42,132 nucleotides of DNA from Treponema sp. (GTDB lineage: Bacteria > Spirochaetota > Spirochaetia > Treponematales > Breznakiellaceae): positions 1 to 42,132 of the forward strand of contig JAISCR010000001.1 of the NCBI GenBank assembly GCA_031265435.1, in the 5' to 3' direction. A program made the translations under genes and the position numbers. Below are positions 41,939 through 42,132 of this stretch, piece by piece. How positions within the stretch are numbered: position 1 is the first letter of the stretch; each line of letters opens with the position of its first letter. The notes under the pieces are model-generated. The model saw nothing but the letters and a program-made list of their open reading frames with translations. It was not told the origin of the DNA and ran no database searches.

Positions 41939-42132
41939 ATGATGGAATACAAGGGATACATGGGTATCGTCGAATATGACGACGACGCGAAGCTGTTTCA
42001 CGGCGATGTGATAAACACCAGGGATGTCATCACCTTTCAGGGAACCACGGTTGAGGAAATCGAAAGGGCCTTTAAGGACTCGGTCGATGATTACCTGGTA
42101 TGGTGCGGGGAAGAAGGGACGGAACCGGAACG
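41939..42132 (+). CDS. hicB: HicB-family antitoxin, cut by the window end
   Basis: A partial frame of 64 codons running off the right edge. The start is one of two adjacent ATG codons (41939, 41942) with GGGG upstream. YKGYMGIVEYDDDAKLFHGD, then TRDVITFQGTTVEEIERAF and DSVDDYL are the standard HicB core (a degraded RNase H-like fold). No hicA toxin is visible between 41880 and 41938, so hicA would have to lie after it, outside the window, or be missing. Confidence 0.8.
   Translation, partial: MMEYKGYMGIVEYDDDAKLFHGDVINTRDVITFQGTTVEEIERAFKDSVDDYLVWCGEEGTEPE

Noticed and set aside
1-42132. tRNA, rRNA genes or a CRISPR array
   Set aside because: No cloverleaf with a T-loop, no rRNA stretch and no regular repeat-spacer pattern was seen by eye. 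A tRNAscan and CRISPR search would settle it.

Overview
The window looks like chromosomal DNA from a spirochaete, most probably a termite-gut-type Treponema. The best evidence is a FlaB-type periplasmic flagellin (33927-34787, minus) with a sigma-28-like promoter. Dense oligosaccharide-degradation genes, lipoprotein-type secretion, ferredoxin and nitroreductase proteins and an anaerobe-type CcdA relay fit a host-associated anaerobe. This assignment is inferred from gene content, not from an alignment.

Layout. 0-1 kb: a compact structured RNA at the left edge, possibly the omega-RNA/HEARO of an IscB element lying outside the window, followed by a small phage-type PBECR-like protein. 1-8.6 kb: housekeeping genes, namely a SPOR protein, coaE, a DUF362 double-cluster ferredoxin, an M16 lipoprotein protease, a DHH phosphoesterase and a YwaF-like membrane protein. 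8.6-14.9 kb: a translationally coupled moxR / DUF58 / transglutaminase-TPR operon ending in the ywaF-like gene. 15-16.5 kb: two PD-(D/E)XK-type genes, each bracketed by its own direct repeats. 16.5-26.9 kb: a GntR/LacI-type regulator and a nine-gene operon encoding an Opp/Dpp-type transporter, a DUF2961 (GH172-type) glycosidase, a small unknown protein and a two-protein thiol-redox relay. 26.9-28.2 kb: a nitroreductase and a Phd/ParE toxin-antitoxin pair. 28.3-38.2 kb: a GH38 alpha-mannosidase, a beta-CASP RNase, a SpoU/RlmB methyltransferase, flaB, a GH42 beta-galactosidase and a UroD-fold methyltransferase-like gene. 38.3-42.1 kb: an accessory defence-like island with the wreck of a type I restriction-modification operon (hsdM and hsdS remnants), an intact AT-rich GHKL-ATPase/nuclease gene, a DUF3791-DUF3990-DUF3791 cluster and a truncated hicB.

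How the parts work together. The regulator at 16538 probably controls itself, the Uma2 gene and the transporter operon: an 11-bp palindrome CATWAWTWATG occurs in all three promoter regions, and in the transporter promoter it lies between the -35 and -10. The transporter, GH172, GH38 and GH42 genes together suggest uptake and trimming of hetero-oligosaccharides. The first gene of the transporter operon is interrupted by a run of 13 G that puts its signal peptide out of frame; it may be a phase-variable switch. Several genes have a -10 hexamer 6-7 nt before the ATG and no Shine-Dalgarno sequence, which suggests leaderless transcripts. The most novel-looking piece is the right-hand island, where a GHKL ATPase joined to a PD-(D/E)XK-like nuclease domain survives exactly behind the end of a decayed hsdS.
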